Below, one piece after another: positions 1-12,400 of a stretch of 27,672 nt of DNA. Origin of the DNA: Zelopaecilomyces penicillatus (Eukaryota > Ascomycota > Sordariomycetes > Hypocreales > Pseudodiploosporaceae). A model generated the notes under the pieces. That model did not search any database. It saw only the letters and a program-made list of their open reading frames with translations, and was not told the origin of the DNA. The number at the start of each line of letters is the position of its first letter. The first letter of the stretch is position 1. A program made the translations under genes and the position numbers. The stretch spans positions 1-27,672 of the forward strand of contig VCCP01000009.1 in NCBI GenBank assembly GCA_005765155.1, given 5' to 3'.

Positions 1-3000
1 AATATTCTATAAAAGAATTAAATAATAATAATTATATTTTAATAATATCTTAATTTCTTTTTAATATTATATATTTAAAAAGCTTAATATTAAAAAGTAT
101 TTTATTAAGATTCTATAAATACTTAAATATATTTTTATATCCTATAAAGAATCTTTTTATTATTATAAATAGATTATATCTATATATAATAATATTATTA
201 AAAAAGGGTTTATAAATATCTAGAATAAGATTAAATAATATTTAAATTATAATTCTTATAAATTAAATTATAGAATTTATAATACTTTAAAAAAGTATAT
301 ATATTCTTAAAAGATTAATAATAAAAGAGAATATAATAAGATCCTTATTCTTTTTATTTAATAGGATTTAATTATAGCTAGAAAAGAAATCTAATAATAA
401 AATATAATATATATAAAGAAATCTTTATTAAAGGAATTAATATTAAAAGGAATAAATTATCTTTAAAAGTAATAGTATTATTTTTATAATAATATTAATT
501 AAATAAAAGCTTTTTATTCTTTTTCTTAATAAAGAAATATTAATTTTATAAGAGATATAAGACTCTTTTAATATATAATTCTTAAAGTATATCTTTAATA
601 ATTCTATAGTTTTATTTTTAATCTTATAAGATAGGATAGAATATACCTATTAAATTAAATAAGGAATTATTTTAATAATTTAAGGAAATATAATTAATAG
701 ATTAAATATTCTATTTTCTTTAAATTATTAAAATAAAGCCTATTCTTTATTATAAAGGATCTTTAAAAAAATATTAATCTTTATTAAATTAATATATCCT
801 TAATTTAAGAAAGGATTTTCTTAATATATTCTTTATAAAATCAGAATCCCTTAAATATATTAAAGAATTTTAAAATAATATATTTAATAAAAATATATCT
901 AATTAATTCCTTTTTTTATTTTCTTTTATTTATTCTTTTTTTAAAATAGATTATTAAAATAAATCTATTTAAAGGAATATTATTAATAAGTTAATTTTAT
1001 TAGTTTTTTTCTTATATAAGGTATAATATATATCTTAAAGGGATTATATAATTAATATATTCCTCTTTTTCTAGATTTCTTTTTTTCTTTTAAAAGATTT
1101 AATTTAATCTTAATTATTTTAAAGCTTTAATATATTATTTTATAAATTCTATTAATATATATTTAATAATTATTATTATTATTAAAGATAAGCTTTATTA
1201 ATATTTCTTATTTATTTTTAAAAAGCTATTCTAGATTAATTAATTCTTATTATTAATTATACCTTTAATAATATAATTAATATTTAGTTTTTTAAGGAAT
1301 TAGATTTATTTTATTCTTAATAAATAATATATATAATAGAAATAATTATTTATATTTATCTTATTTAATATTATATATATAAGTCTTTATTCTTTTAAGA
1401 ATAATTAAATAATAGCTTAATTATTTTAATAAATAATATCCTTAGAATAAAGAGTATTATAATTCTATTTAATACTATATATAAGTAAATAAATATTTAA
1501 ATAATTCTTATATAGAATTAAATTTCTGCTTTTTTAATTATTTAAATATTCTATTTAAATAATAATATTATTTTAATCTTAATTAAATTATATTTAATCT
1601 TATATTTCTTAATTAATAACTTTAAGATAATATTACTTTTAAAGCTTAAATTAATAAATATATTTATTATTTTTCTTTTTAAGAATTAATTTTAATTTAA
1701 ATCTTAGGTATTTATTATATATTTAATAATTAATAATTATTTAAATATATTTAAATAATCTTATAAGATACTTTATTAAAAGAAAAGCTTATTATTATAA
1801 AGATTATTATTAATTAATTCTAGAATATAAAAATAATATAATCTAATAGATTTATATTATTATAACCTTAATTGAATAATATTATTTAATATTAATTATA
1901 ATTAAAAAGGTTTTTTTATATCTTAATTATAATTATAATACTAATATATAATTATTTAATTAATTTATTAAAGAAGGCTTTATTATATTTATTTATAAAT
2001 AAATTTAAATTATTTATATTATATTTTTAGTTTATTAAAGATATAGGATTATTTAATCTATTTCTAGGAATATAAAGGATTTCTATTATTTTTAATCTAA
2101 TTTAATAAATCCTAGCTTATAATTATTTAAGCTCTAGATTAAGATTAATTAATATATAAAATAATATAATAATTATTTTTATAAATAGGGTTTTTTTAGC
2201 TTTAATTAATAATAAGAAAATCTTATATTTTAATCTATTATTTATAATATATTTTAAATATAATTATGAAATTAAAAGATATATCTTATTTAATATTAAA
2301 ATAGTTTTAAAGATAGGTTTTAATATATAATATAAAGGTTTAATTAATTCTTTATTATTATTTTTATCTTTTTCTTTTATTAATATTTATATTAATTATA
2401 TATATAATTATTTAATCCTTTATATCCTTATATTAAAAAGTAATATAAAAGAAATTTAAATTATATTTTTATTAAATATAATATTAAGTATTATAATTTT
2501 ATAGATTATTATTTAAGCCTAGATAAAGGATATATTTTTTAAAGATTATATCTTTATATTTATTAATAGCTATTTAAAGTATTAAAAGGCTTTAACTTTA
2601 ATTAAAAGAATAAAGGATATAATTATATAATTAAAGAAATTAATAGCCTAAGCTATTATAAGCTTTTAATAGTATCCTTTTATCTTAAGGAATTATTATA
2701 TAATAATAAAAGGAATTATATTCTAGCCTATAATATATTCTAGATTTAATATTTTAATATATAAATTATATATAAGAATCTAAGTTTAATATTATATATT
2801 AATTTATTATAATAAAAGGAAAATATTTAAAAATTATAATATTAATAATTAATTTTATTTTATCTTTTTTAAAAAAAAATATTAAAATCCTTATTATTAT
2901 TAAGATTAAATATTATTTAATTAAATAAAAAGCTTATTAAGTTTTTATACTATAAATCCTTATTAATATCTATATTAATATCTATTTATATTTTAATAAT

Positions 3001-5300
3001 TATTTAAATAATATCTTTATTAATAATTATATTAATCTTAAGGTTAATAAGCTTAATTAATTTCTTATATTATTAGCTTAACTTTAAAGGGTATAGTTTT
3101 AATAATATTAAAAAGAACTTTTCTTTAAAGTTAAAATCCTATATAATTAGATTCTTTATTATAATAATTTAATTAAGTATTATTTTAATAATAATTATAT
3201 TTATCTAGTTTTTAAGATTATTAAAAATCTTATATTATTTAATAGCTAGTTTAATTATTATTTAATTATTAAAGTATCCTTAAAGCTATTTATATAATAT
3301 CTTTTAAGTTTATAAGGATTATTAATAAAATTTATTTAAATAATTTTAATAAAAGCCTTATTAATATAATCTTATATAATATATAAGATAATAGTTTTAA
3401 ATCCTTTTAATTTTAATTATATTAAAAATATAAATCTATTTATTAAGTTAATCTAGAATATCTTTAATAGATTTTAGGTATTATTATTTAAATACTTTCA
3501 AATAATCTTTATATAATCTTAGTTATTATAAGTTTTTTTTAAAAAATAATTCTTTAATACTTTTTTAACTTCATCTATAAAAGATTATAAATAAATCTTT
3601 AAATAATATTCTAATAAATATTAATTATATTTTTTTTTCTTAAGCTTATAATTTAAAAGATATTTAATAATATTAATTCTATTAAAGTATTTAATAAACT
3701 TAAGATTAATAATATATCTTTTAGATTTATTTATAATAAAAATATCTTTAAGATTATTAAAAAGAATAATATTAATTTAAATAATATTTTATTAAAAGCT
3801 TTTAATAATATTATCTTTTAATTAATTAATTAATTATAAGCTTGATTTATTAAAAGAAGAGTTATTAGAATTTATAATAAATATATATTAAATGAAGAAT
3901 AATTTAAAGTAAGAATATTAAGAATAATAGTTTTAGAAATAAGGATTTTAATAATAAAATTAAAGCTATTTAAAAATCTTTTTTTATAATATAAAGAATA
4001 TTTATTTAAATTAAGAATTAATAATATATTAAAATATTAAAAAATAATAAAAGCTTTTATTTATAAAGGTATTTAAATATTTAATTTAAAAGGAATTAGC
4101 TTAATATTTAAATAATAATATCTGTTAATTATATTATAATATTAGGATAAAATCTTTTTTAAGAAAAGGTATTATATTAAATTAATAATAATAATTCCTA
4201 TATTATTATAATTAAATAATATTTTATTTCTAAAATATTAAGATTATTTTTAAATAAAAAGCTTTTTAATATTAAGGATAAGATTTATAAAAAAAGAAAA
4301 AGATAAAAAATATTTTCTAAGATTAATTAAATTATTAAAATATTAATCTATAATATAAAAAATAAAATTAAGGATTAATATATAATTAATACTATTTATT
4401 ATTAATCAAATAATTAATATTAAAAGTTATATAAATTAATTAATTATAATAATTTTTTTATATTTATTTATATTTTAATTAAATAAATTTAATAAATTTA
4501 AGGTATTTTATTTTTTTAATTTAATTTAATATATAAATTATTTTTTATATATATTTTAAATAAATGTTTATTTTAGAATCAAATATTTTTATATTTTTTT
4601 CTTTAAATAGTTTAATATTCTATAATATTAGATTATAGTAAAAAAGAAATTAATAATATCTTATTATTTAATTAGGATAGTATATAATATCCTTATTTTA
4701 TAGATTTTAGATCTTTTAATAATTAAGTTTAGCTTTTTTATTTTTAGATTTTTAAGTTATTATTCTTAAAGATATCTTTATTATATTAATTAAAAGATTT
4801 TATAAGGATATTTATAATAATTCTTTTTAAATTAATCCTTATAATAGCTTAAAAATACCTTTAAATATATTATATTATTAATCTAGTATTAATTAATCCT
4901 TTTAATAATAAAATAAATAAGATATTTCTTTATCTTAATTATTAATTTTAATAAAGAGAAAATAATAATATAATAATACTAATACTATTTATAAAATTAA
5001 AGATGATTTTAAGGTAATTATATAATTAATATAATTTATAAGGATTAAATAGGTAAGAAAAGCTATAAAGTAATAATATAATAAAATAAACTTAAGGGAT
5101 TAATTAATTATTCTATAATTAATTAGATAAAAAAGATAGCTTTTTTAATAGCTAGTTTTTTAAATATATTAGAAAGTTCTTAGATTGAAGAGAAAAACTT
5201 AAATTTAATAATCCTGCTTATATATAAATAATCTAGGTATAGATTATTTATTTATATAGTTAATCCCTTTAAATACAGCTTATATAATGTTAAAATAAGT
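1..5300. repeat. RIP-saturated AT-rich block, content unassigned
   Basis: The stretch is almost entirely A and T. The C residues that remain sit mostly in CT or CC, and CA/TG pairs are nearly absent (isolated exceptions near 841, 1873, 2267 and 3499). That asymmetric loss is what RIP leaves, because it changes C to T mainly in CpA on both strands of duplicated DNA. Stop codons fill all frames. I tried conceptual reading of parts of both strands and found no motif set I could assign, although a decayed transposon is the most likely origin because RIP acts on repeats. No host gene is visible. Confidence 0.8.
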
Positions 5301-5308
5301 GGGTTTTA

Positions 5309-5432
5309 TATAACAGCCTGACCTGTTATAAGACTAGTAGCTAGAACTAGCTTAGCAGCTAAAGCTGTATGCTAGCAGCCTGACCTGCTATAGACCTAAA
5401 AGCCCGTGCAGCCTGACCTGCTATATCGGGCT
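5309..5432. repeat. Three hairpins sharing a CAGCCTGACCTG core
   Basis: Three copies of the same core each form a small hairpin with the loop CCTGAC. The first has perfect 8-base arms TATAACAG/CTGTTATA (5309-5316, 5323-5330). The second has TAGCAG/CTGCTA (5373-5378, 5385-5390). The third has GCAG/CTGC (5408-5421), enclosed in an outer AGCCCG/CGGGCT pair (5401-5406, 5427-5432). The arms differ between copies but stay complementary, so pairing rather than sequence seems to be kept. Confidence 0.75.
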
Positions 5433-5477
5433 AGACTAGTAAAATAAGGGCTTATCCCTTATACCTCTCCCTTTCTT

Positions 5478-5540
5478 ATTATTTGGAATGCTTAAATCTA
5501 AAGAAATATTATTTGGAATTCTTAAATAATTCCAAATAAT
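5478..5540. repeat. Inverted repeat ATTATTTGGAATT with an extra direct copy
   Basis: ATTATTTGGAATT at 5508-5520 pairs perfectly with AATTCCAAATAAT at 5528-5540 across a 7-base loop. A direct copy, ATTATTTGGAAT, lies at 5478-5489. It is followed by the same CTTAAAT seven bases that follow the 5508 copy, with one mismatch in 20 overall. Confidence 0.75.
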
Positions 5541-5755
5541 CCTAGTATTATTTAGATATATAAGATAGCTAGATTCCTAGTTGAATCCTGCTTTCTTTCT
5601 CTATCGGCAATTCAATCACTTCTTTCTTCTTTTCTATAGACTTACTCTGGATAACTATTCGCTGCCTTTCTTTCACTGCTATTGCTACTAGCTTTAGTTA
5701 TAACTTTATACTGTAAATTGCAATAATAATTAATAAGGGGGTGTGTTTAAACTAG

Positions 5756-6440
5756 TTATTAAAATAATACCTAAGATTTAATTAATTAATTAGATTTTCT
5801 TATTAATCTTTTAATAATATATTAATATAAGTTTAATCTTATTATTCCTTTTAAAGAATATAGTCTTATAAAGGCTATATATAATTCTTTTATTAATTAA
5901 TAAAAGAATACTTTTATTTATATTTATAATTAGTTTAAAGAGATTTTTAATTTAATTATAAGTTTTATTAAAATAGTATTATTAGGTTTTATTAATATAT
6001 TAATATTAATAGAATATTAAATAAAGGCTTATAAAAGCCTTTTTTAAAGATAAATTAATTATTTTAAAAAGGGCTAGATCTTATATTTATAAGAAAATAA
6101 AAAGCTTTATTATTTAATAAATTATCTTATATAATTATTATTTATTTATATAATAAATAATAGATAATATTTAAATTATACTTTAATATTATTTAAGCTT
6201 TATTATTATTTCTTTATAAATATAAGTATATTTAATTAGTATTTTAGTCTATTATTGGTTTTTTTTGTTTTTATTTTTTATTAATTTTTATTTTATAAAA
6301 TCTATTATTTATTTATAATAGATTTAAAGATATATTATTATTTAAATTAAAATATAATATAATTATTATTTTTATTAAGCTTTTAATTCTTTTTTAATAA
6401 CTTTTTAATAACTTTTTATAACTTCTCTATCAATATTTTA
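5756..6440. repeat. RIP-saturated DNA between LTR-like island and chromovirus
   Basis: This is AT-rich DNA with CA and TG almost gone. It lies between the LTR-like island and the chromodomain end of the minus-strand element, so it probably holds that element's 3' untranslated part. I see no gene or other structure in it. Confidence 0.6.
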
Positions 6441-6474
6441 TTAAAAGCTATTAATACCTTTAATATATTAATAA

Positions 6475-6590
6475 CTTTTATTATAATCTATTAATTATAT
6501 TTTAAAGATTAATCCTTTTATTTAATTAATAATATTATTTTCTTTTATTATAGCTTAATCGTTAATTTCTTTAATTTCCTATTTTTTTTT
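6475..6590 (-). pseudogene. Decayed chromodomain of the minus-strand element
   Basis: On the minus strand the stretch reads LLIK-stop-KD-stop-SLKYN-stop-stop-I. This matches the chromodomain core in which both stops of the first part and the first of the final pair fall where the family has tryptophan (TGG to TAA/TAG is a RIP outcome). The domain sits at the C-terminus of chromovirus integrases and steers insertion toward marked chromatin. Its position just after the integrase C-terminal domain supports the call. It is not functional. Confidence 0.7.
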
Positions 6591-6599
6591 TTTAAAGCT

Positions 6600-6860
6600 T
6601 TAATATAGATAAAGTATTTAAATTATTATTTTATTATTTTTTCTAAGATTTAAATAAATTAATATAAAAGTAGTATAAAACCTTATATATTAATTAAATA
6701 AAATTAATTAATATATTATATTTTAAGAAGCTATAATACTTTTAAATAGATTGATAAAGTATAATATTAGCTTATATTTTATTTTAAATTTTAAATTTTT
6801 AATATTAAATATAATTAAGGATTCTTATTTGAAATCTATATAATAAATATATTTTATTAA
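6600..6860 (-). pseudogene. Decayed integrase C-terminal (GPY/F-type) domain
   Basis: Minus-strand reading gives LKFKIKYKLILYFINLFKSI around 6800-6720. This fits the integrase C-terminal segment in which a basic run precedes the G-P-F/Y motif; here the glycine codon has become asparagine and the proline leucine, both RIP-type changes. A following segment continues with a reading similar to the family's V-F-H-x-S-L-L-P stretch. It lies between the integrase core and the chromodomain, as expected for a chromovirus. Confidence 0.7.
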
Positions 6861-6949
6861 TTATTTTTTAATCTTTTTATATTTTAATTAGAATTCTAAT
6901 ATAGGATTTAATTATAAGAATTTATATTATTCTATTATCTTTATTAATT

Positions 6950-7450
6950 ATTTTAAATCTGGATTATAGCTTATTATAGCCTTATATAATAAGAGCTTAT
7001 TATTAAGGATTTTATTAAATTATATATAATTATATTTTAATAAAATAAAGATAGTTAGATTATTTATTTCCTTATTATAAAGTATTAAAAATAATATTTT
7101 AGTATTTAATTTATCCTTTTTATTTAATTATTTATTTATAAATAAAATATTATTAAAAGATAATATTTTTATTTATAAAATAAAATATAATTCTAATTAA
7201 AACTAGCTTATAAAAATTAATTTTTTATTTAATATAATATCTTTAAATACTTTATAATATAATTCTATCTTATTATAAAATAATTTAATTAGTTTTATTA
7301 TTATTATTATATATATATTAAAAATATAAGGTATTTTTAATATATTTATTAATAATAATTAATATTAAATTTATCTTTTTTTAATAAAAACTATTAATAA
7401 TAATTTAATAATAAAATCTATTAAGATTTATTCTTATAATTATATAGATA
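6950..7450 (-). pseudogene. Decayed integrase catalytic core, minus-strand element
   Basis: Around 7380-7327 the minus strand reads INLILIIINKYIKNTLYF, matching the first conserved strand of Ty3/gypsy integrase with its first catalytic aspartate now asparagine. Around 7250-7170 a second block corresponds to the S/D-R-G-x-x-F-x-S-x-F-W region that carries the second aspartate. Around 7040-6960 the reading NKILNNKLLLYKAIISYNP matches the family's end-of-core segment ending in G-Y/F-x-P. The core performed strand transfer of the cDNA into host DNA. All catalytic codons visible are altered and stops are frequent. Confidence 0.75.
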
Positions 7451-8379
7451 TTAATAAAGAATCTAGGTATTTATATAATTAATAATATTATAATATTATA
7501 TCTTAATAAATATTATAGCTTATAATATATCTTTTAATATCTTTATTTATAAGCTATTATTAAAACCTTTATTATAATTACTTTAAAATATAATTAATAT
7601 TAAAATATATAAATAAAGGGTTATTATAATAAAGCTAAAATAGCTTATTTTTTAAAGATAATTCTTTTAAAATATAAATATAATTCTTAGATTAATAAAA
7701 TTATATATATCTATTAATTAGTATTTAATATTATTATTATCCTTTCTTTATAATAAATCTATCTTTTATTAATCTATCTTTTTATTATTAGATTAAATAT
7801 TTTTAATAAGTCTTTATAAAGATTAAGAAATATTTATATTATAAAATATTTCTTATAAAAATATATTTTTTATTATTTTTAATAGAATTCTTTATTTATA
7901 ATTTATTATAGATTTTATTTATAAAAAGAAATCTAAATAATTCTTTAATAAAAGATTATTATTATCTTAATTAATTATAATAGATTTTATAAATCTAGAT
8001 TATAATATAAAAAATAAATCTATATTATTTAAAGCTTTATATCTATAATCTAGATATTTTAATAAAGTATTTATTAGATTTATTAGATTTAATTTATTTA
8101 ATTAATATTTAATAATAAAATTATATTATATTTATATTATATATTACCTAGCTTATCTTTTTAATAATATTATTTAAGATATAAAAGATTTAAGGTTTTA
8201 ATAATTAAATAATATCTTTATTTATTTTATAAACCCTTTATATACCTTTATAAATATTAAAATAAATAAATAATAATAAATATCCTTTGATTAAAAGTAT
8301 TATAATTAGTTTTTATTAATATAAACTTTTAAGATTAAAAAGCTATAAGATATTATATAGAATTATTATTCTATTATAA

Positions 8380-9215
8380 TATAATATCTATTATTATAAA
8401 TATAAATAAAATAATCTTAAATATATTTAATATTATAAATTAAAATAATAAAATAATAATACTTTTTAAAATATATTTCTAAGCCTAAGAAAAGCTTATT
8501 ATTTAATAGGATTTAAAATAATTTTCTTTAGCTTTTTTTTATTAATATTTTTTTTAATAAAGTATTTAATATTATTATAATACTAGAATATTAATAAATA
8601 AATCTTTAATAAAAATATTTAAAGCTAAGAAAGATTTATATTTTTTATAGGTTTTTAGCTTTTATTATTTTATAATTATTATAATTTTATTTAGATTTAT
8701 TATTATTCCTTTTAAGAATAAAATAAAATCTAAAAACTTTATTATTTTTTTATAAAATTAATATTTCTTTAGATTAATATATAATTCTATAGCCTTTAAT
8801 CTTTATAATATTTATTTGATATATTTTATATATTCTTTATATATTTTAAAAAGAATTAAACTATTATTAAAATAATAATATAGATTATATTAATTAATTT
8901 ATTTAATATTTTATAAATATAATACTAAAATATTATTAATATATTAATTAAATTAAAGGGTATTATTAGATATTTATAGTATTTATAATATATTTAAAAA
9001 GCTATTTTATTTTAAATTTTAATTTAATAATAAATATCTTTAATATTAATTTTTTAGAAAAATTTAATATTTATAATTTTATTTAAAGTTTTTATAATAA
9101 AGATTAAAGTATAATAATTCTTTTTAGAACCCTATTAAAATCTTAATAATCTATATATAATCTAAGAGTTTTATTTTTTTTAAATATAAAAGGAATTAAT
9201 ATATTTATAAGGCTT
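8380..9215 (-). pseudogene. Decayed reverse transcriptase and RNase H start
   Basis: At 9200-9128 the minus strand reads PFIFKKNKTLRLYIDY-stop-DFNR, the conserved entry to the Ty3/gypsy RT domain. At about 8880-8851 it reads YYFNNSLILFKIYKEYIKYIK, the palm active-site strand in which the two catalytic aspartates of Y-x-D-D are now asparagines (GAT to AAT after T is a RIP change). At about 8560-8470 it reads ILNPIK-stop-stop-AFLRLRNIF, the segment joining thumb to RNase H. The order runs right to left with normal spacing. The product would have copied element RNA into DNA; it is now inactive. Confidence 0.8.
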
Positions 9216-9479
9216 TTAAAGGCATATATATATTTAAATAATTAGCTTTTATTAAGATATTTTTATAGTTTTTATAATTCTTATTATAATAAAAGATAAA
9301 TAATATTATATAATAGGATTTTATTTAATAATAGATTAATAATATAATCTACTATTTTATATATAAATAATATTCTAGTATTATTAAATTAAAAATATAA
9401 AGGAAATTATATAATTTTAATAATAATTTATTAATATCTTAAAATCCTTTTATTTATTTCTCTTTTAATAGAAATATTA

Positions 9480-12400
9480 ATTTATTTAAATAAATAATTA
9501 AAAAAATAATTAATTTATTTTAATAAATCTTTATAAATTTATAAATTTATAGTATTTCTATTTTATTTTAAACTTATTTAAATTATTAAAAATTATTATA
9601 TATACTTAAATATATTTAATATTTTTATAATATTAATATTTTAAATAGAATAGAATTTCCTTTTTTTTCTAGATTATAATTAATCTTTAAATAAATATAA
9701 ATAAATTCCTAGATAAACCCTTTAAATAAATAAATATAATAAATATTTTCTAAATATTATAAATATAAATATATCCTTTATTTAATACTTTCAAAAAAGG
9801 ATTTTTTTAATAAATATTTATTTTAATTTATTTTTTCTTATAAATATTTTATTAATTAAATCTAATTTTAAATATATATTAAGATTTATTTATATTTTAA
9901 TAATATTTTATTTTTTAATTATTATTAAAATATAAAAATAAATAATTATATTAATCTTTATTTCTTTAATTAAAGCTACAAGGCTTATTTTAATTAATAT
10001 CATTTTTTTAAATTATATTAATTATTATTTTTTTAGTTTTAAAATAATATCTTATTTATTATATTTATAATACCCTTTAAGTAATATCTTATTATATAAT
10101 CAGGATTATTATAAAAGTAATAAATAAATTTTATTAATTATAATAGCTCTTCTTTTTTTATTTAAAATAGGCTTAATTTTATTAATTAATTTAAATTTAA
10201 GCTTTTATTTTAGAATATAGGGTTAAAATAATCTTCTTTATAATTAAATAAAATTTATATAATATTAATTATTTTTCTTTTATATATTATTATATTAATA
10301 AGCTTTTTAATTATATTAAACCTATTTTATTTATTTAGATTTCTTTTTAAATAATATATTAGATTTTATTATTCTCTTTTTATTAATCTTATAATTATCT
10401 TTTTATTATATAGTTTTCTTTTAACTATTCTATAACCTTAATTATTTCTTTAAATATTATTAAAAGTTCTTTATTATTTATCTTTATATTAATTTAAAAT
10501 AATAATTAAAACTTAATAAAGAAAAATAATATTAATTATATCTTTATAAGCTTTATATAAGCCTTTTAATATTTTAAAATTAAAAAGAAATCTTATAATT
10601 AATTAAATCTTTATATTAAAGAATTATATATTAAATAAATATCTATGATTTAAAAACTAGACTTCTTAAATAGATATTTAATTTATATAATAAATATATT
10701 TTAATTTAATTATAAATTAATATCTTTTTATTAAAGAATTTTTTAAAACTCTATATTTAATAGCTTTTAAAATTTTTAATTTATATTATTAATTATCTTA
10801 TTAATTATCTTATTAATTATCTTATTAATCTAAGTTTTTAAATTATAATATATATTTTTATTTTTTTAAAAATAATAATCTAAATTATTTTTCTAGCTTT
10901 TCTAATTTTTTAATAATTCCTTATATAATAAATAAATAATTAAAATTAATTTTATAGGCTTTATATTATAATTAAAATTATTATTATTTTATTAGATTTT
11001 TAATTATATTTTTATTTAAAATATTAAAAAAAGATTATTAATCTAGTATTATTATTTTTAAATAATCTTTTATTAAAGTTTTAATTATATTTCAGATTTT
11101 TTTATAATTAATTATTTTTAATTAAAGGGTTTATTTAAAGCTAGGGTATTTTAATTAATATTATTTAAATATTCTAAAGATATTTCTTTTAATTCTTATC
11201 TCTTTTATATTAAGGTTTTATATAATATAATTATATTTATTTTAGATAATTATATAAAGAAATAATAGAATTATAATAATAGATTTAATTTATAATAATT
11301 AAATAAAATAAGAATAATTAGATTTATTATTATTATTATAAAGGATTATTATTTATTTTATTTATATTATAATAATAAAAATAAATTAAAAAGTATTATA
11401 TATTTAAGTATTATATATTATTTTAAATATAAATATCTTTATATCTTATAATTCTATTATAAAGAATTTAAAATAAATTAATAAACCTTAATATTAATTT
11501 TCTTTTTATTTTTAAATATAGATTCTTTATATTTAATATAAATATATTATTTTTTTATAATATTAAAAATATATATAGCTTATTATAATTTCTTATTTAA
11601 TCTTTAATTATTTATAATTAATACTTTATTAATATTTCTTTTATTTTTATTATTTTTATTAATTAATTTTATATTATTAATATCTTTTTCTTTATAATAT
11701 TATTTTTAATATTTAAAAACTTTTATTTATTATTAAATAATATTTATTAAAAAAATAATTAAATATTATAAAGATTATAAAATTATAAATAAATTATATT
11801 ATTTAAAAAAGCTTTATTTAAATTAATTATTAATATAATCTTTATCTAGGGTATATTTAAATAATTAATTAAAAGATATATCTTTTATTTAATTTAAAGA
11901 TTCTTAAAATATTCTAAAGTTTAAAATAATAGAATACTTTAATAATATATTAATAAATAAGATATATTTACTTATTAATATTATATTAATTTAATATAAT
12001 ATAATATAAATTAATAATATTATAATATATTATTTTTATAATTATTTTTTCTATATAAAAAAAGACTATTTAAAGTTATTTAATATTATTTAGTATTATT
12101 TAAAGCTATATATAAGGCTATATAATAAGCTTAATTAATATTATTTTCTTATATTCTTTATTAAGTATTTATATATTTTTATATAGTATTTTAAGCTAGA
12201 TTATAAGGCTTTTTATTATATAATATTATATAAAATAATAATAATATTAAAGGGATATTATCTTTAATTTCTTATAATATTTATTATTATATATTTTATA
12301 TAGTTTTTTATATATATTTTAATAAATTAATATTATATTAAAATTAATAAAACTATTATTTCTTATTTTTTATAAGATATTTAATATATTATTAAAAACC

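Larger units (their letters stand above)
5301..5755. repeat. LTR-like island that largely escaped RIP
   Basis: About 450 bases with ordinary CA, TG and CG content interrupt the RIP-saturated DNA abruptly. On the plus strand the island starts beside a purine stretch (aaaataagtggg, 5292-5303) with a palindromic start containing TAACAG. It then carries three CAGCCTGACCTG hairpins, a 13-bp inverted repeat, and a CT-rich segment (about 5585-5690) of the kind found near fungal transcription starts. It ends near a G-run (aagggggtgtg, 5735-5745) resembling a polypurine tract. These are LTR-like traits, and short LTRs can escape RIP for lack of length or copy number. No second copy was recognised in the window, so it could be a solo LTR or the end of an element in either flank. 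The minus-strand chromovirus to its right ends about 700 bases away, so it may be that element's 3' LTR. Orientation and exact ends are not settled. Confidence 0.55.
6440..9480 (-). mobile_element. RIP-degraded Ty3/gypsy chromovirus, minus strand
   Basis: On the minus strand the conceptual translation, allowing for stops and D-to-N, E-to-K, G-to-K and W/Q-to-stop changes expected from RIP, follows the order of a chromovirus pol. Reverse transcriptase is at about 9215-8700, the RT thumb/RNase H start at 8700-8380, the integrase core at about 7380-6950, the integrase C-terminal domain at about 6860-6600 and the chromodomain at about 6590-6475. Order, spacing and strand all agree, which makes chance matches unlikely. 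Protease and gag should lie to the right, beyond 9480, but I could not recognise them. Weakly family-like sequence upstream of RT reaches about 9400. The element is dead: stops occur throughout. Its 3' LTR may be the island at 5301-5755; no 5' LTR was identified. Confidence 0.8.

Noticed and set aside
35..60. YFNNILIS reading as a reverse transcriptase active site at the window start
   Set aside because: The following sequence does not continue into the expected palm or thumb of gypsy, copia or LINE RT, so a chance match in AT-rich DNA is more likely.
4560..5290. Possible C-terminus of a pogo-type DDE transposase
   Set aside because: Only scattered similarity after guessing RIP reversals; no catalytic block could be placed upstream in order.
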